A stretch of DNA of 17,088 bases. Source: Methanobacteriota archaeon. Its GTDB lineage: Archaea; Hydrothermarchaeota; Hydrothermarchaeia; Hydrothermarchaeales; BMS3B. Each line of letters begins with the position of its first letter. Within the stretch, counting starts at the first letter, position 1. Position numbers and translations under genes: made by a program. This document shows positions 1 to 6,445 of this stretch, piece by piece. The notes under the pieces were generated by a model, which had not been told where the DNA came from, ran no database searches, and saw only the letters and a list, made by a program, of their open reading frames with translations. The stretch lies in NCBI GenBank assembly GCA_003229935.1, contig QIGD01000035.1, positions 1-17,088 on the forward strand, read 5' to 3'.

Positions 1-1229
1 AGTCTACGACAGTAGGAAGACTTCTCTTTGAAAAAGGAGTAATTGGAGAACATATCATAAGACAATATAAAGAAGAAGCTGAAAAGAAAGGTAAAGCAAC
101 ATTTGAGTTTGCCTGGGTTATGGATAGACTTAAAGAAGAGAGAGAAAGAGGTGTTACCATTGATATCTCTCACCAGAAGATGGAGACTGAGAAGTACTTC
201 TTCACAATTATAGATGCACCTGGACACAGAGACTTTATCAAAAATATGATAACTGGTGCAAGTCAGGCAGATGCTGCAGTGCTTGTTGTTGATGTTGCTC
301 AGAGGGACGAGAAAGGCGGTCTTATGCCCCAGACAAAGGAACATGTCTTCCTTGCAAGAACCCTTGGAATGCAGCAGTTTATAGTTGGCATAAACAAGAT
401 GGATGCAGTGAAATATGACGAGAAGAAGTTTAATGAGGTTAAAGGAATTGTCTCAAAGCTTTTCCTGATGGTAGGATACAAACCCGACCAGCTACAGTTT
501 GTGCCAATGTCAGCACTCAAGGGTGACAATATTACAAAGAAGGCAGATGCTATGCCATGGTACAAGGGGCCTACTCTATTAGAGGCTATTGACAATCTCA
601 AGACACCAAAGAAACCAACCAATCTTCCTATGAGACTTCCGATTCAGGATGTTTACTCTATTACGGGAATTGGAACTGTGCCAGTAGGTAGAGTCGAAAC
701 TGGAGTTATGAAGTCAGGGGATAAAGTTATATTTGAACCGGCAAATATCTCAGGTGAAGTCAAGACTATAGAGATGCATCATGAGCAGATAGAACTGGCT
801 GAACCCGGCGATAATGTAGGCTTCAACGTAAGAGGTGTGGGTAAGAATGATATCAAGCGTGGAGATGTCTGCGGACATGTGACCAGCCCGCCAACAGTGG
901 TAAAAACTTTTACAGCCCAGATAGTTGTTCTCCAGCATCCCAGTGCAATAACAGTTGGCTACACTCCTGTTTTCCATGCACATACTGCTCAGGTAGCCTG
1001 TAAGATTGTAGAACTTATAAGCAAGCTTGACCCGAAGACAGGTAATATAATGGAAAAGAACCCCCAGTTTCTCAAGTCAGGTGATGCAGGTGTTATAAGA
1101 ATACAGCCCACAAAACCCATGGTTTTAGAGAAAGTCAAGGAGATACCACAGTTAGGCAGATTTGCTATTAGAGATATGGGCTCAACAGTTGCTGCAGGGC
1201 TGGTTGTTGATATAGAGAAAGCCAGATAA
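1..1229 (+). CDS. tuf: Translation elongation factor EF-1alpha (aEF1A), 5'-truncated by the window
   Basis: GTPase that delivers aminoacyl-tRNA to the ribosomal A site. The reading frame is open from base 3 and begins inside the P-loop (STTVGRLLFEKG), so only about 20 N-terminal residues lie outside the window; 408 residues are present. Visible motifs are the switch II DAPGH, the NKMD guanine-specificity motif (GINKMDAV), and complete domains II and III (GTVPVGRVETG; HTAQVACKI). The ATG at 120 is internal, not the start. Followed 33 nt later by rps10, the usual archaeal order. No defects are seen. Identification is essentially certain; the symbol follows common archaeal use. Confidence 0.97.
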   Translation, partial: STTVGRLLFEKGVIGEHIIRQYKEEAEKKGKATFEFAWVMDRLKEERERGVTIDISHQKMETEKYFFTIIDAPGHRDFIKNMITGASQADAAVLVVDVAQRDEKGGLMPQTKEHVFLARTLGMQQFIVGINKMDAVKYDEKKFNEVKGIVSKLFLMVGYKPDQLQFVPMSALKGDNITKKADAMPWYKGPTLLEAIDNLKTPKKPTNLPMRLPIQDVYSITGIGTVPVGRVETGVMKSGDKVIFEPANISGEVKTIEMHHEQIELAEPGDNVGFNVRGVGKNDIKRGDVCGHVTSPPTVVKTFTAQIVVLQHPSAITVGYTPVFHAHTAQVACKIVELISKLDPKTGNIMEKNPQFLKSGDAGVIRIQPTKPMVLEKVKEIPQLGRFAIRDMGSTVAAGLVVDIEKAR

Positions 1230-1262
1230 GGCTTTATTTTTTAATTTGGAGGCTAGTTAGGA

Positions 1263-1568
1263 ATGCTTGCTCGAATAAGACTCAGTGGTACAGACCATAT
1301 TAGACTGGAGAATGTCTGCAACCAGCTTAAGGATATAGCCACAAAAGCTGGTGTTAGTGTTTCAGGGCCAATACCATTACCCACAAGAAGGCTCAGAGTT
1401 CCAGTGAGAAAGTCTCCTTCAGGGGATGGCACTGCCACATGGGAAAGATGGGAAATGAGAATCCATAAAAGGCTCCTTGAAATCGATGCTGACGAGCGCA
1501 TAATGCGTCAGATAATGCGTGTTCGTGTGCCTGATGGAGTTAATATCGAAATTGAGCTGAAAAGCTAA
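1263..1568 (+). CDS. rps10: 30S ribosomal protein S10 (uS10)
   Basis: Small-subunit head protein, 101 residues, the normal archaeal length. It opens with the family signature ARIRLSGTD and has the conserved PLPTRRLRVPVRKSP loop and a C-terminal beta strand (RVRVPDGVNIEIELKS). A Shine-Dalgarno-like GGAGG at 1248-1252 sits 10 nt before the ATG. It lies directly downstream of EF-1alpha and is probably cotranscribed with it. Ends 45 bases from the converging ndk gene, with T-rich sequence between. Confidence 0.97.
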   Translation: MLARIRLSGTDHIRLENVCNQLKDIATKAGVSVSGPIPLPTRRLRVPVRKSPSGDGTATWERWEMRIHKRLLEIDADERIMRQIMRVRVPDGVNIEIELKS

Positions 1569-1570
1569 TC

Positions 1571-1613
1571 TAATTTTTTTTATTAAAAAAGATAAAATAC
1601 TTTTTTTTTGTTT
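1571..1613. terminator. T-rich bidirectional termination region between rps10 and ndk
   Basis: Between two convergent stop codons the plus strand has T8 (1574-1581) and T9 (1601-1609), and the minus strand has T6 (complement of 1585-1590). Oligo-T runs are the known intrinsic termination signal of archaeal RNA polymerase. No strong hairpin is seen. Confidence 0.6.
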
Positions 1614-2063
1614 TTATTCGTAGAGGCAATTTTCATCTACTCTTGAATATTTGATTATTTCATCCTTGGCAAAGTAAAGTCCTATTTCTCTCTCAGCTGA
1701 AGCTATTGAATCCGAAGCATGAATTACATTTCTTCCTATATCAATAGCAAAGTCTCCTCTTATAGTACCTGAGTCTGCCTCTTTAGGGTCAGTTGCACCA
1801 ACAAGTTTTCGAACCACTTTAACAGCCCCGACACCCTCAACAACAAGAACAACAACAGGCCTAGAGGTCATATAGGAAACCATTGAAGAGAAAAAGGGCT
1901 TTTCATTATGCTCCTCATAGTGCCTCTTAGCAATTTCCTCACTAATTTTGACCATCTTCAAAGCAACAATTTTGAGCCCTTTATTCTCCATCCTTGAGAT
2001 AATCTCACCAGTTAAACTTCTGGCAACAGCATCTGGCTTAACCATAACAAAAGTTCTCTCCAT
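1614..2063 (-). CDS. ndk: Nucleoside diphosphate kinase
   Basis: Transfers the gamma phosphate from ATP to NDPs through a phosphohistidine. 149 residues, the full family length. Signatures: N-terminal RTFVMVKPDAV, the GATDPKEADSGTIRGDF loop, and the active-site NVIHASDS, where the His is the phosphorylated residue. The ATG at 2063 is preceded by GAGGTG. It is the last gene of the rpl7ae-rps28e-rpl24e-ndk cluster, a grouping well conserved in archaea; it starts 13 nt after the rpl24e stop. Confidence 0.97.
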   Translation of the reverse strand: MERTFVMVKPDAVARSLTGEIISRMENKGLKIVALKMVKISEEIAKRHYEEHNEKPFFSSMVSYMTSRPVVVLVVEGVGAVKVVRKLVGATDPKEADSGTIRGDFAIDIGRNVIHASDSIASAEREIGLYFAKDEIIKYSRVDENCLYE

Positions 2064-2076
2064 AAAAGCACCTCTT

Positions 2077-2253
2077 CTATACTTTGCTCTTCTTTACCCA
2101 TTTTACTTTGAGAGGATTTCTGCCCAGACCAAGCATGTTCTTATCACACTTACTCGAACATAAATAGAAGATAGTGCCATTCCTTTTGACAAACATCTTG
2201 CCAGTTCCAGGCTCTATTTTTCTCTTGCAGAAGAAGCAGATTCTTTCCTGCAT
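2077..2253 (-). CDS. rpl24e: 50S ribosomal protein L24e (eL24)
   Basis: Short 58-residue gene. The protein starts MQERICFFCKRKIEPGTG and carries the zinc-ribbon pattern C6-x2-C9 and C32-x3-C36 (residue numbers from this start), followed by the basic tail NPLKVKWVKKSK. This matches archaeal L24e in length and motif. The start at 2253 is fixed by AGGAGGT at 2261-2267, 7 nt upstream; that Shine-Dalgarno overlaps the stop codon of rps28e (2266-2268), so translation is probably coupled. The ATG at 2260 is in another frame and is not used. Confidence 0.93.
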   Translation of the reverse strand: MQERICFFCKRKIEPGTGKMFVKRNGTIFYLCSSKCDKNMLGLGRNPLKVKWVKKSKV

Positions 2254-2265
2254 TTTTCATACCTC

Positions 2266-2487
2266 CTATGGCACCTTAAGCTCTTTGGCTTCACGCTCTG
2301 TTTCCATGAGCATTATTCTGTCGCCCAGCTTTATAGGACCCTTGACATTCCTTCTAATAATCCTACCTTTATCCCTGCCTTCAAGAATTCTACACTTGAC
2401 CTGAATTATCTCGCCGGTCATACCTGTTCTTCCCACAAGTTCCACGACTTCAGCAGGAAATCCAAGGTTTTCCTCTTCTTTTGCCAT
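2266..2487 (-). CDS. rps28e: 30S ribosomal protein S28e (eS28)
   Basis: 73 residues, the normal archaeal length. Family signatures: AEVVELVGRTGMTGEIIQVKCRI near the N terminus and the conserved terminal half with GRIIRRNVKGPIKLGD and the ending ETEREA. OB-fold protein of the small subunit. Begins 4 nt after the rpl7ae stop and its stop overlaps the ribosome binding site of rpl24e, so it is an internal gene of the same operon. Confidence 0.96.
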   Translation of the reverse strand: MAKEEENLGFPAEVVELVGRTGMTGEIIQVKCRILEGRDKGRIIRRNVKGPIKLGDRIMLMETEREAKELKVP

Positions 2488-2491
2488 TGTC

Positions 2492-2860
2492 TCACTTCTT
2501 CAGAGCAGCAACTGTTTCGGATATCTCCTCAATTAACTCCCTGGCTTTGCCAGGTGTCACTACACAGGCTGTCGAAGCATTCACAGATAACCCACAGGCC
2601 TTGCCCAGCTCCATCTTATCTGGGACATATAAGTATGGAATACCGCGCTCATCACATATAAGCGAAATATGAGCTAAGATTTCTTCTGGCTCGACATTCT
2701 CACTCATAACCACTAAAGCTGCCTGAGCCCTCTCGACATACTTTGTTACTTCATTTGCACCCTTGCCAATCTTTCCTGTACTTCTGGCAAGCTCAATAGC
2801 TTCATAAGCTTTATCAGCAATTTCTTTTGGAGTCTCGAATTTAACATAAATTTTTGACAT
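2492..2860 (-). CDS. rpl7ae: 50S ribosomal protein L7Ae (eL8)
   Basis: Kink-turn binding protein, 122 residues. In archaea it is part of the 50S subunit, C/D and H/ACA guide RNPs and RNase P. The RNA-binding signature GKIGKGANEVTK is at residues 30-41, followed by ALVVMSENVEPEEI and the CVVTPGKARELIEEI helix. AAAGGAGGT lies 6 nt upstream of the ATG (complement of 2867-2875). First gene of the cluster with rps28e, rpl24e and ndk. Its own promoter probably lies in the 143-base gap after thiC. Confidence 0.97.
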   Translation of the reverse strand: MSKIYVKFETPKEIADKAYEAIELARSTGKIGKGANEVTKYVERAQAALVVMSENVEPEEILAHISLICDERGIPYLYVPDKMELGKACGLSVNASTACVVTPGKARELIEEISETVAALKK

Positions 2861-2965
2861 TCATCTACCTCCTTTCATCGGCTTCATTCTGAATTTCAGG
2901 AGAACCCTATGTTAACATCTACAAAAAACTCTACCATATTAGAGTTTAAGTTAGGTTATCCCAGG

Positions 2966-2980
2966 TGGTTTTTAAATTTT
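2966..2980 (-). promoter_or_regulatory. Candidate TATA/BRE of the rpl7ae operon
   Basis: On the minus strand the sequence GGAAAAAAATTTAAAAACC contains an AT-rich box about 110 nt upstream of the rpl7ae start, with purine-rich BRE-like sequence before it. It implies a leader of about 80 nt. Other AT-rich boxes exist nearer the gene, so the exact element is uncertain. Confidence 0.3.
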
Positions 2981-2989
2981 TTTCCGAAG

Positions 2990-3003
2990 ATAAAAATAAA
3001 ACC
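2990..3003 (-). terminator. Oligo-T terminator after thiC
   Basis: Immediately after the thiC stop, the minus strand reads TTTTATTTTTATC. This is a typical archaeal T-rich termination signal and separates thiC from the ribosomal operon transcribed in the same direction. Confidence 0.45.
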
Positions 3004-4272
3004 TCAAAGAAAAGAGCCAGAAAGCTTCATTGCACAGAAGCTTCCGCACATACTGCAGGTCTCCTCCTCCTTCTTTGGTCCTCGCCTGCTCCTGTACTCC
3101 TCCGCTCTCTCCCTGTCTAGACATAGAGCAAACTGCTTCTTCCAGTCCAGGTCAAATCTTGCCCTAGCCATTTCATTATCTCTCTCAACATCTATACCTC
3201 TCGCTATATCTGCTGCATGGGCTGCTATCTTACTGGCTATAACTCCTATACGAACATCTTCTAAATCAGGAAGTGCAAGGTGCTCTGCAGGGGTTACATA
3301 GCAAAGAAAATCAGCCCCTGCTAAAGCCGCAATAGCTCCTCCTATGGCACCAGATATATGATCATAACCAGGAGCAATATCTGTTACAAGAGGACCTAGC
3401 ACATAAAAGGGAGCATCACTGCATAGCCTCTTCTGGAGAATAACATTCGCCTCAATCTGGTTCATGGGCATATGTCCTGGCCCCTCTACCATCACCTGAA
3501 CTCCGGCCTCTCTGGCTCTATCAACAAGCTCTCCAAGAATTATAAGTTCCTGAACCTGAGACCTATCTGTAGCGTCATGTATACTTCCGGGACGGAGAGC
3601 ATCCCCTAAACTTAAAGTCACATCATATTCTTTTGCAATTTCAAGAATAGAATCATACTCTTCGTAGAGAGGATTTTCTCTGTCATTATGGTTCATCCAG
3701 GCAGCCATAATTGCACCCCCTCTACTCACTATACTTGTCAGTCTGCTCTGTCTTCTCAGCCTTTCAATACCTTCGGATGTAACACCTGCATGAAGTGTCA
3801 TAAAGTCGACACCCTGCTTTGCCTGGTCTTCAATAACCCTGAAGAATACATCAATGCTCATATCAACAACAGGCATAGCCTTACTCTCGGCATATGCTGC
3901 AGCCTCATAGACTGGAACTGTACCAAGAGGAGCATTCATCTCAAGCAAATATTTTCTTATTTCCTTGATATTCCCACCAATGCTGAGGTCCATAATTGCG
4001 TCTGCCCCGTATTTCAGGGCAACCTTAGCCTTCTCAATCTCATTATTTATATCTATATAATCAGGAGATGTCCCTATATTGGCATTGAGCTTGACCTTAA
4101 GCCCTTTACCAATTCCAACCGGTTCTATTTTCCTTGTAATATTCTTCGGAATAACAATCTCGCCATTTGCCACTCTCCTCATGAGCTTTTTCCTGCTAAT
4201 TCCTTCTTTATCTGCTACATCCTTTAGCTCCTGAGTGATTTCTCCTCTTTTTGCAGAAGTCAATTGTGTCAT
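3004..4272 (-). CDS. thiC: Phosphomethylpyrimidine synthase ThiC
   Basis: Radical-SAM-type enzyme that rearranges aminoimidazole ribotide to hydroxymethylpyrimidine phosphate in thiamine synthesis. With the start at 4272 (MTQLTSAKRGEIT, the usual archaeal N terminus) it has 422 residues, the short archaeal form. Seen: NANIGTSPDYIDI, DFMTLHAGV, the MVEGPGHMPMNQIEANV block, and a C-terminal cluster-binding CSMCGSFC (C406, C409, C413; CX2CX3C spacing, one residue tighter than the CX2CX4C I recall for bacterial ThiC). An upstream in-frame ATG at 4296 would add eight poorly conserved residues and is rejected. There is no Shine-Dalgarno and the leader is only a few bases, so no TPP riboswitch is possible. 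It diverges from the SelB-like gene at 4331. Confidence 0.96.
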   Translation of the reverse strand: MTQLTSAKRGEITQELKDVADKEGISRKKLMRRVANGEIVIPKNITRKIEPVGIGKGLKVKLNANIGTSPDYIDINNEIEKAKVALKYGADAIMDLSIGGNIKEIRKYLLEMNAPLGTVPVYEAAAYAESKAMPVVDMSIDVFFRVIEDQAKQGVDFMTLHAGVTSEGIERLRRQSRLTSIVSRGGAIMAAWMNHNDRENPLYEEYDSILEIAKEYDVTLSLGDALRPGSIHDATDRSQVQELIILGELVDRAREAGVQVMVEGPGHMPMNQIEANVILQKRLCSDAPFYVLGPLVTDIAPGYDHISGAIGGAIAALAGADFLCYVTPAEHLALPDLEDVRIGVIASKIAAHAADIARGIDVERDNEMARARFDLDWKKQFALCLDRERAEEYRSRRGPKKEEETCSMCGSFCAMKLSGSFL

Positions 4273-4299
4273 GATATCAAGCTTAAAGATAAACATAAC

Positions 4300-4309
4300 A
4301 TTTATAAAT
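4300..4309. promoter_or_regulatory. Palindromic TATA box shared by thiC and the SelB-like gene
   Basis: ATTTATAAAT is a perfect palindrome centred at 4304.5. Its centre is 26.5 bases from the plus-strand ATG (4331), which makes that gene leaderless, and 32.5 bases from the thiC ATG (4272), which gives a leader of about 5 nt. One box may therefore drive both directions. A separate minus-strand box (CTATAATA, complement of 4316-4323) is an alternative for thiC. A CTCTCT/AGAGAG inverted repeat (4310-4315, 4324-4329) between the box and the plus-strand start could be an operator. Confidence 0.55.
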
Positions 4310-4330
4310 CTCTCTATTATAGCAGAGAGT

Positions 4331-5257
4331 ATGCAGTCTTTTAATGTGGTTTTACTTGGTGGGAAGTTGGGAAAATTACTTGGTAAGAAGGGAACAGAAA
4401 GCGATATTACTCTTTATAGCAGAAAACATGAAGATATACTCTATACATTTGTTGAGCCTCACACTTACCCTGAAAAGCTTTCCTCTCTTCTCCAGTCAAT
4501 AAATATGGCTAATGCTGCAGTTATGAACGTCTCTGCTATCTCTCCCGAGTTTGGTGAGACTATTGTTGCCCTTGAACTTCTAAATATAAAGCAGGGACTG
4601 ATAATTACTCAAAATTTTCCAGTTGAACAGTTAAAGAAAATAATCAGGGGCACTGTAGTTGAAGACTATAAAATCGTTGAGATGGACTTCAACGCCATAA
4701 TAGACTCTCTTGCCAGTTTTAAACCAAGTAATTGTGGTTTTCCCCTTGTAGTCATAGACCACTTTTTCAAGGTGAAAAGTGTTGGCACTGTTATTCTCGG
4801 GGTGGTGAAAGGCGGAGAGATAAAGAAGTACCAGAAACTCAGGGTTCTTCCTGGGGATAGAGAAGTACTTGTGAAATCTATTCAGATACATGACGTTGAT
4901 GTTCAGACAGCCGGGGCAGGGGATAGAGTGGGACTATCTCTCAAGGGAATCGATATTGAGGAACTTGATAGAGGATACCTTCTGACAGAAGAGAACTCAC
5001 CTCTGATAGCTGATAAAATAATGAAGCTGAAGTTTGAAAAGACTCCCTTCTTTAAAGGAGAGATTAAAAAAGAGCAGAAGTTTATGCTATCCCTCGGGTT
5101 ATTCTACGAAGCCTGTACAATAAAAAATATAGAGGAATCAGGAGAATTAATAGTTGAGACAAATAAACCAGTTGTATATAAATCTGGTGACATAGCTGTA
5201 TTGACGAGACCTGAACTTAAAGGACTCAGACTTATTGGAAAAGCTACTATGGAGTGA
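4331..5257 (+). CDS. SelB/EF-Tu-like protein with degenerate GTPase domain
   Basis: 308 residues from the leaderless ATG at 4331 (MQSFNVVLLGGKLGKLLG); an ORF extension upstream would overlap thiC and the promoter and is rejected. The C-terminal half resembles domains II and III of translational GTPases, closest in style to archaeal SelB: FFKVKSVGTVILGVVKGGEI, LRVLPG, VKSIQIHDVDVQTAGAGDRVGLSLKGID. The N-terminal ~130 residues keep the G-domain layout but not its motifs: the P-loop is replaced by GGKLGKLLGKKG, the DxxG region by VEPHTY, and NKxD by TQNF. It probably cannot bind or hydrolyse GTP in the normal way. Methanogen genomes carry proteins annotated as EF-Tu/IF-2/RF-3 family of this kind; function unknown. 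Divergent from thiC, which may or may not be meaningful. Confidence 0.8.
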   Translation: MQSFNVVLLGGKLGKLLGKKGTESDITLYSRKHEDILYTFVEPHTYPEKLSSLLQSINMANAAVMNVSAISPEFGETIVALELLNIKQGLIITQNFPVEQLKKIIRGTVVEDYKIVEMDFNAIIDSLASFKPSNCGFPLVVIDHFFKVKSVGTVILGVVKGGEIKKYQKLRVLPGDREVLVKSIQIHDVDVQTAGAGDRVGLSLKGIDIEELDRGYLLTEENSPLIADKIMKLKFEKTPFFKGEIKKEQKFMLSLGLFYEACTIKNIEESGELIVETNKPVVYKSGDIAVLTRPELKGLRLIGKATME

Positions 5258-5338
5258 ATTGTCAATCACCCCTGCTAAAACTATGGGGCTTGTCCTATGA
5301 GAGATAAGAGCAATTGATTGATTAGGAGGTATTAAAGA

Positions 5339-5512
5339 ATGCAGAAGTTATTGGTAGAATTCAAGAACACACCAGAAGCTCCTCCTCCTCAAGTCCCCTG
5401 CTCTGTAAGTAGGGCATTAAACAGAGAGGAAACTCTCAGTGTGCTAGTACTGACCAATAACAACTCCGCTCAGGACATAGACTCTGGCAAGAGTGGACAG
5501 GACTTACAATAG
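5339..5512 (+). other. Possible 57-codon reading frame with strong ribosome binding site
   Basis: An AGGAGGT (5324-5330) lies 8 nt before an ATG that opens 57 codons (MQKLLVEFKNTPEAPPPQ...) and ends at TAG. I recognise no family. Most of it overlaps the hairpin-rich stretch 5396-5494, so it may be chance or the leftover front of a gene whose body was deleted. Low confidence that it is translated into a functional protein. Confidence 0.2.
5396..5503 (+). ncRNA. Hairpin-rich segment, candidate omega-RNA/HEARO-like RNA
   Basis: Within about 100 bases there are three compact perfect or near-perfect hairpins: CCCTGCT-ctgta-AGTAGGG (5396-5414, one G-U pair), GAGAG-GAAA-CTCTC (5424-5437, GNRA-type loop), and ACTCT-GGCA-AGAGT (5481-5494). 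A fourth, TCAGTG/TACTGA (5436-5453), competes with or stacks on the second. The stretch GTGTGCTAGTACTGACC followed by CTCCGCTCAGGA resembles, from memory, conserved parts of IscB-associated omega RNAs. It lies just 5' of an IscB-like C-terminal fragment, the order expected for omega RNA then iscB. A covariance search would be decisive. Confidence 0.35.
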
Positions 5513-5720
5513 AAAAGGTTTTAAACCTTCCATAAGAAGGAAGAGATATAGGTTACAACCTAACAATTTGGTAGAGCATAAAGGGTTATTCTGTAAAGTA
5601 AAAGGTGCCTATAATTATGGGAAATATGTAATATTGGTAGATAAAACATGAAAACGAAATACAATTTTAAAAGAGGTGAGAAAGGGCAATTCCTACATTC
5701 TATGGAGAAAAAGGGGTTAA
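5481..5720 (+). pseudogene. Broken C-terminal fragment, IscB-like (RRXRR/HNH family)
   Basis: Frame open after a TAG at 5478: ...RTYNRKGFKPSIRRKRYRLQ, then a beta-rich stretch with LVEHKGLFCKVKGAYNYGKY and VILVDK, an in-frame TGA (5649-5651), and more coding-like sequence to TAA at 5718. The layout 'RRKRY - h.V.YKG..h.VKG..N.G..V.L' resembles the target-interaction C terminus of archaeal IscB/RRXRR HNH proteins. The RuvC and HNH parts are absent, so at most a C-terminal remnant survives. The codon use is A-rich but otherwise like the neighbours. The family call is by recollected pattern only. Confidence 0.4.
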
Positions 5721-5733
5721 TTGCCTAAATATT

Positions 5734-6441
5734 ATGAAAATCATAAGAACTGGAATTCCTGGTTTAGATGGTCTTTTTGCACATGGCGGGTACCCTGAAG
5801 GAAATTCAATTTTAGTGGTTGGTGGACCTGGCAGTGGCAAGTCAATTTTTGGAATGCAGTACCTTTATTCTGGTGCCACAGAATATGAGGAGAATGGTGT
5901 CTATATAACCTTTGAAGAGCCTCCTGAGAAAATTAAAAAAAATATGAAAGCCTTCGGCTGGGACCTTGATGCCCTTGAAGAAGAGGAAAAATTGATTATT
6001 ATGGATGCAGTTGACTATATAGTTAGAGATGATATCGATACAGATACTCTAAAGGAAGGTTTGGATGTCGACAATTTAGTTGCAAATCTTGAAGAAGCAG
6101 TTTCTGCTATGAATGCACAACGCCTTGTAATTGATTCTCTGGCAGTGATGAATCTCTATGCAAGGGATGAATTTGAAAAAAGGAGAAAGCTTCTGAAGTT
6201 ATCCCATCATATGAGCAGCAAGGATGTTACCTCTATTATTATAACAGAAGCAAAAAGTTCCAATATAGGTATAAGTGAGTTTCCTCTGGAAACCTACATG
6301 TTTGATGGGATGATAACTTTACGTCTTGACCCTGAGAGCCAGTTAAGGAAGATTTCAGTAAGAAAGATGCGTGGTACCAAACACGTTGTTGGCAGTTTCA
6401 AGTTTTCTATAAACTCAGGCGGGATAGAACTTTCAGCGTGA
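5734..6441 (+). CDS. Single-domain KaiC/RadA-superfamily ATPase
   Basis: 235 residues. Starts with the KaiC-domain signature RTGIPGLDGLFAHGGYPEGN, Walker A GGPGSGKS (residues 30-37), the catalytic carboxylates FEEPPEKI (E61/E62), and Walker B RLVIDSL (D134), then the GISEFPLETYMFDGMITL and RKMRGTKH blocks typical of archaeal KaiC-like proteins. The protein should be a competent ATPase. Such single-domain proteins are common in archaea and often associate with signalling or motility, but this one has no assigned role. There is no clear Shine-Dalgarno or TATA box at the proper distance; the upstream region is transposon-like debris. It is followed after 4 nt by the ACT-DUF5612 gene. Confidence 0.88.
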   Translation: MKIIRTGIPGLDGLFAHGGYPEGNSILVVGGPGSGKSIFGMQYLYSGATEYEENGVYITFEEPPEKIKKNMKAFGWDLDALEEEEKLIIMDAVDYIVRDDIDTDTLKEGLDVDNLVANLEEAVSAMNAQRLVIDSLAVMNLYARDEFEKRRKLLKLSHHMSSKDVTSIIITEAKSSNIGISEFPLETYMFDGMITLRLDPESQLRKISVRKMRGTKHVVGSFKFSINSGGIELSA

Positions 6442-6445
6442 TATT

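Larger units (their letters stand above)
5258..5733. other. 476-base gap: probable relic of an IS605/IscB-type element
   Basis: No intact gene. From left to right: a CCCC/GGGG hairpin (5269-5272 with 5285-5288) followed by GGGGCTTGTC, reminiscent of IS605-superfamily ends; an orphan ribosome binding site and short ORF (5324-5512); the structured segment 5396-5503; the IscB-like fragment to 5720; and a GGCAATT/AATTGCC inverted repeat (5685-5691, 5719-5725) just before the next gene. Read together, this looks like an internally deleted transposon. The exact ends are not determined. Confidence 0.35.

Noticed and set aside
299..622. Open frame on the minus strand opposite EF-1alpha (and similar frames opposite rps10, thi4 and the aminotransferase)
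   Set aside because: These are antisense shadows of well-identified genes, with no family signature or ribosome binding site of their own.
2909..4227. Plus-strand open frames inside thiC
   Set aside because: They are antisense to an unmistakable ThiC and have unnatural composition.
4235..4330. Upstream extension of the SelB-like gene to the first in-frame ATG
   Set aside because: It would overlap thiC and its promoter, and the extension has no conserved residues; the ATG at 4331 fits the TATA spacing and family start.
4273..4330. TPP riboswitch upstream of thiC
   Set aside because: The gap is only 58 bases and the predicted leader is about 5 nt, too short for any riboswitch.
5649..5651. 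In-frame TGA in the IscB-like fragment as a selenocysteine codon
   Set aside because: No SECIS element is visible, the family has no selenoproteins that I know of, and the frame is already truncated.
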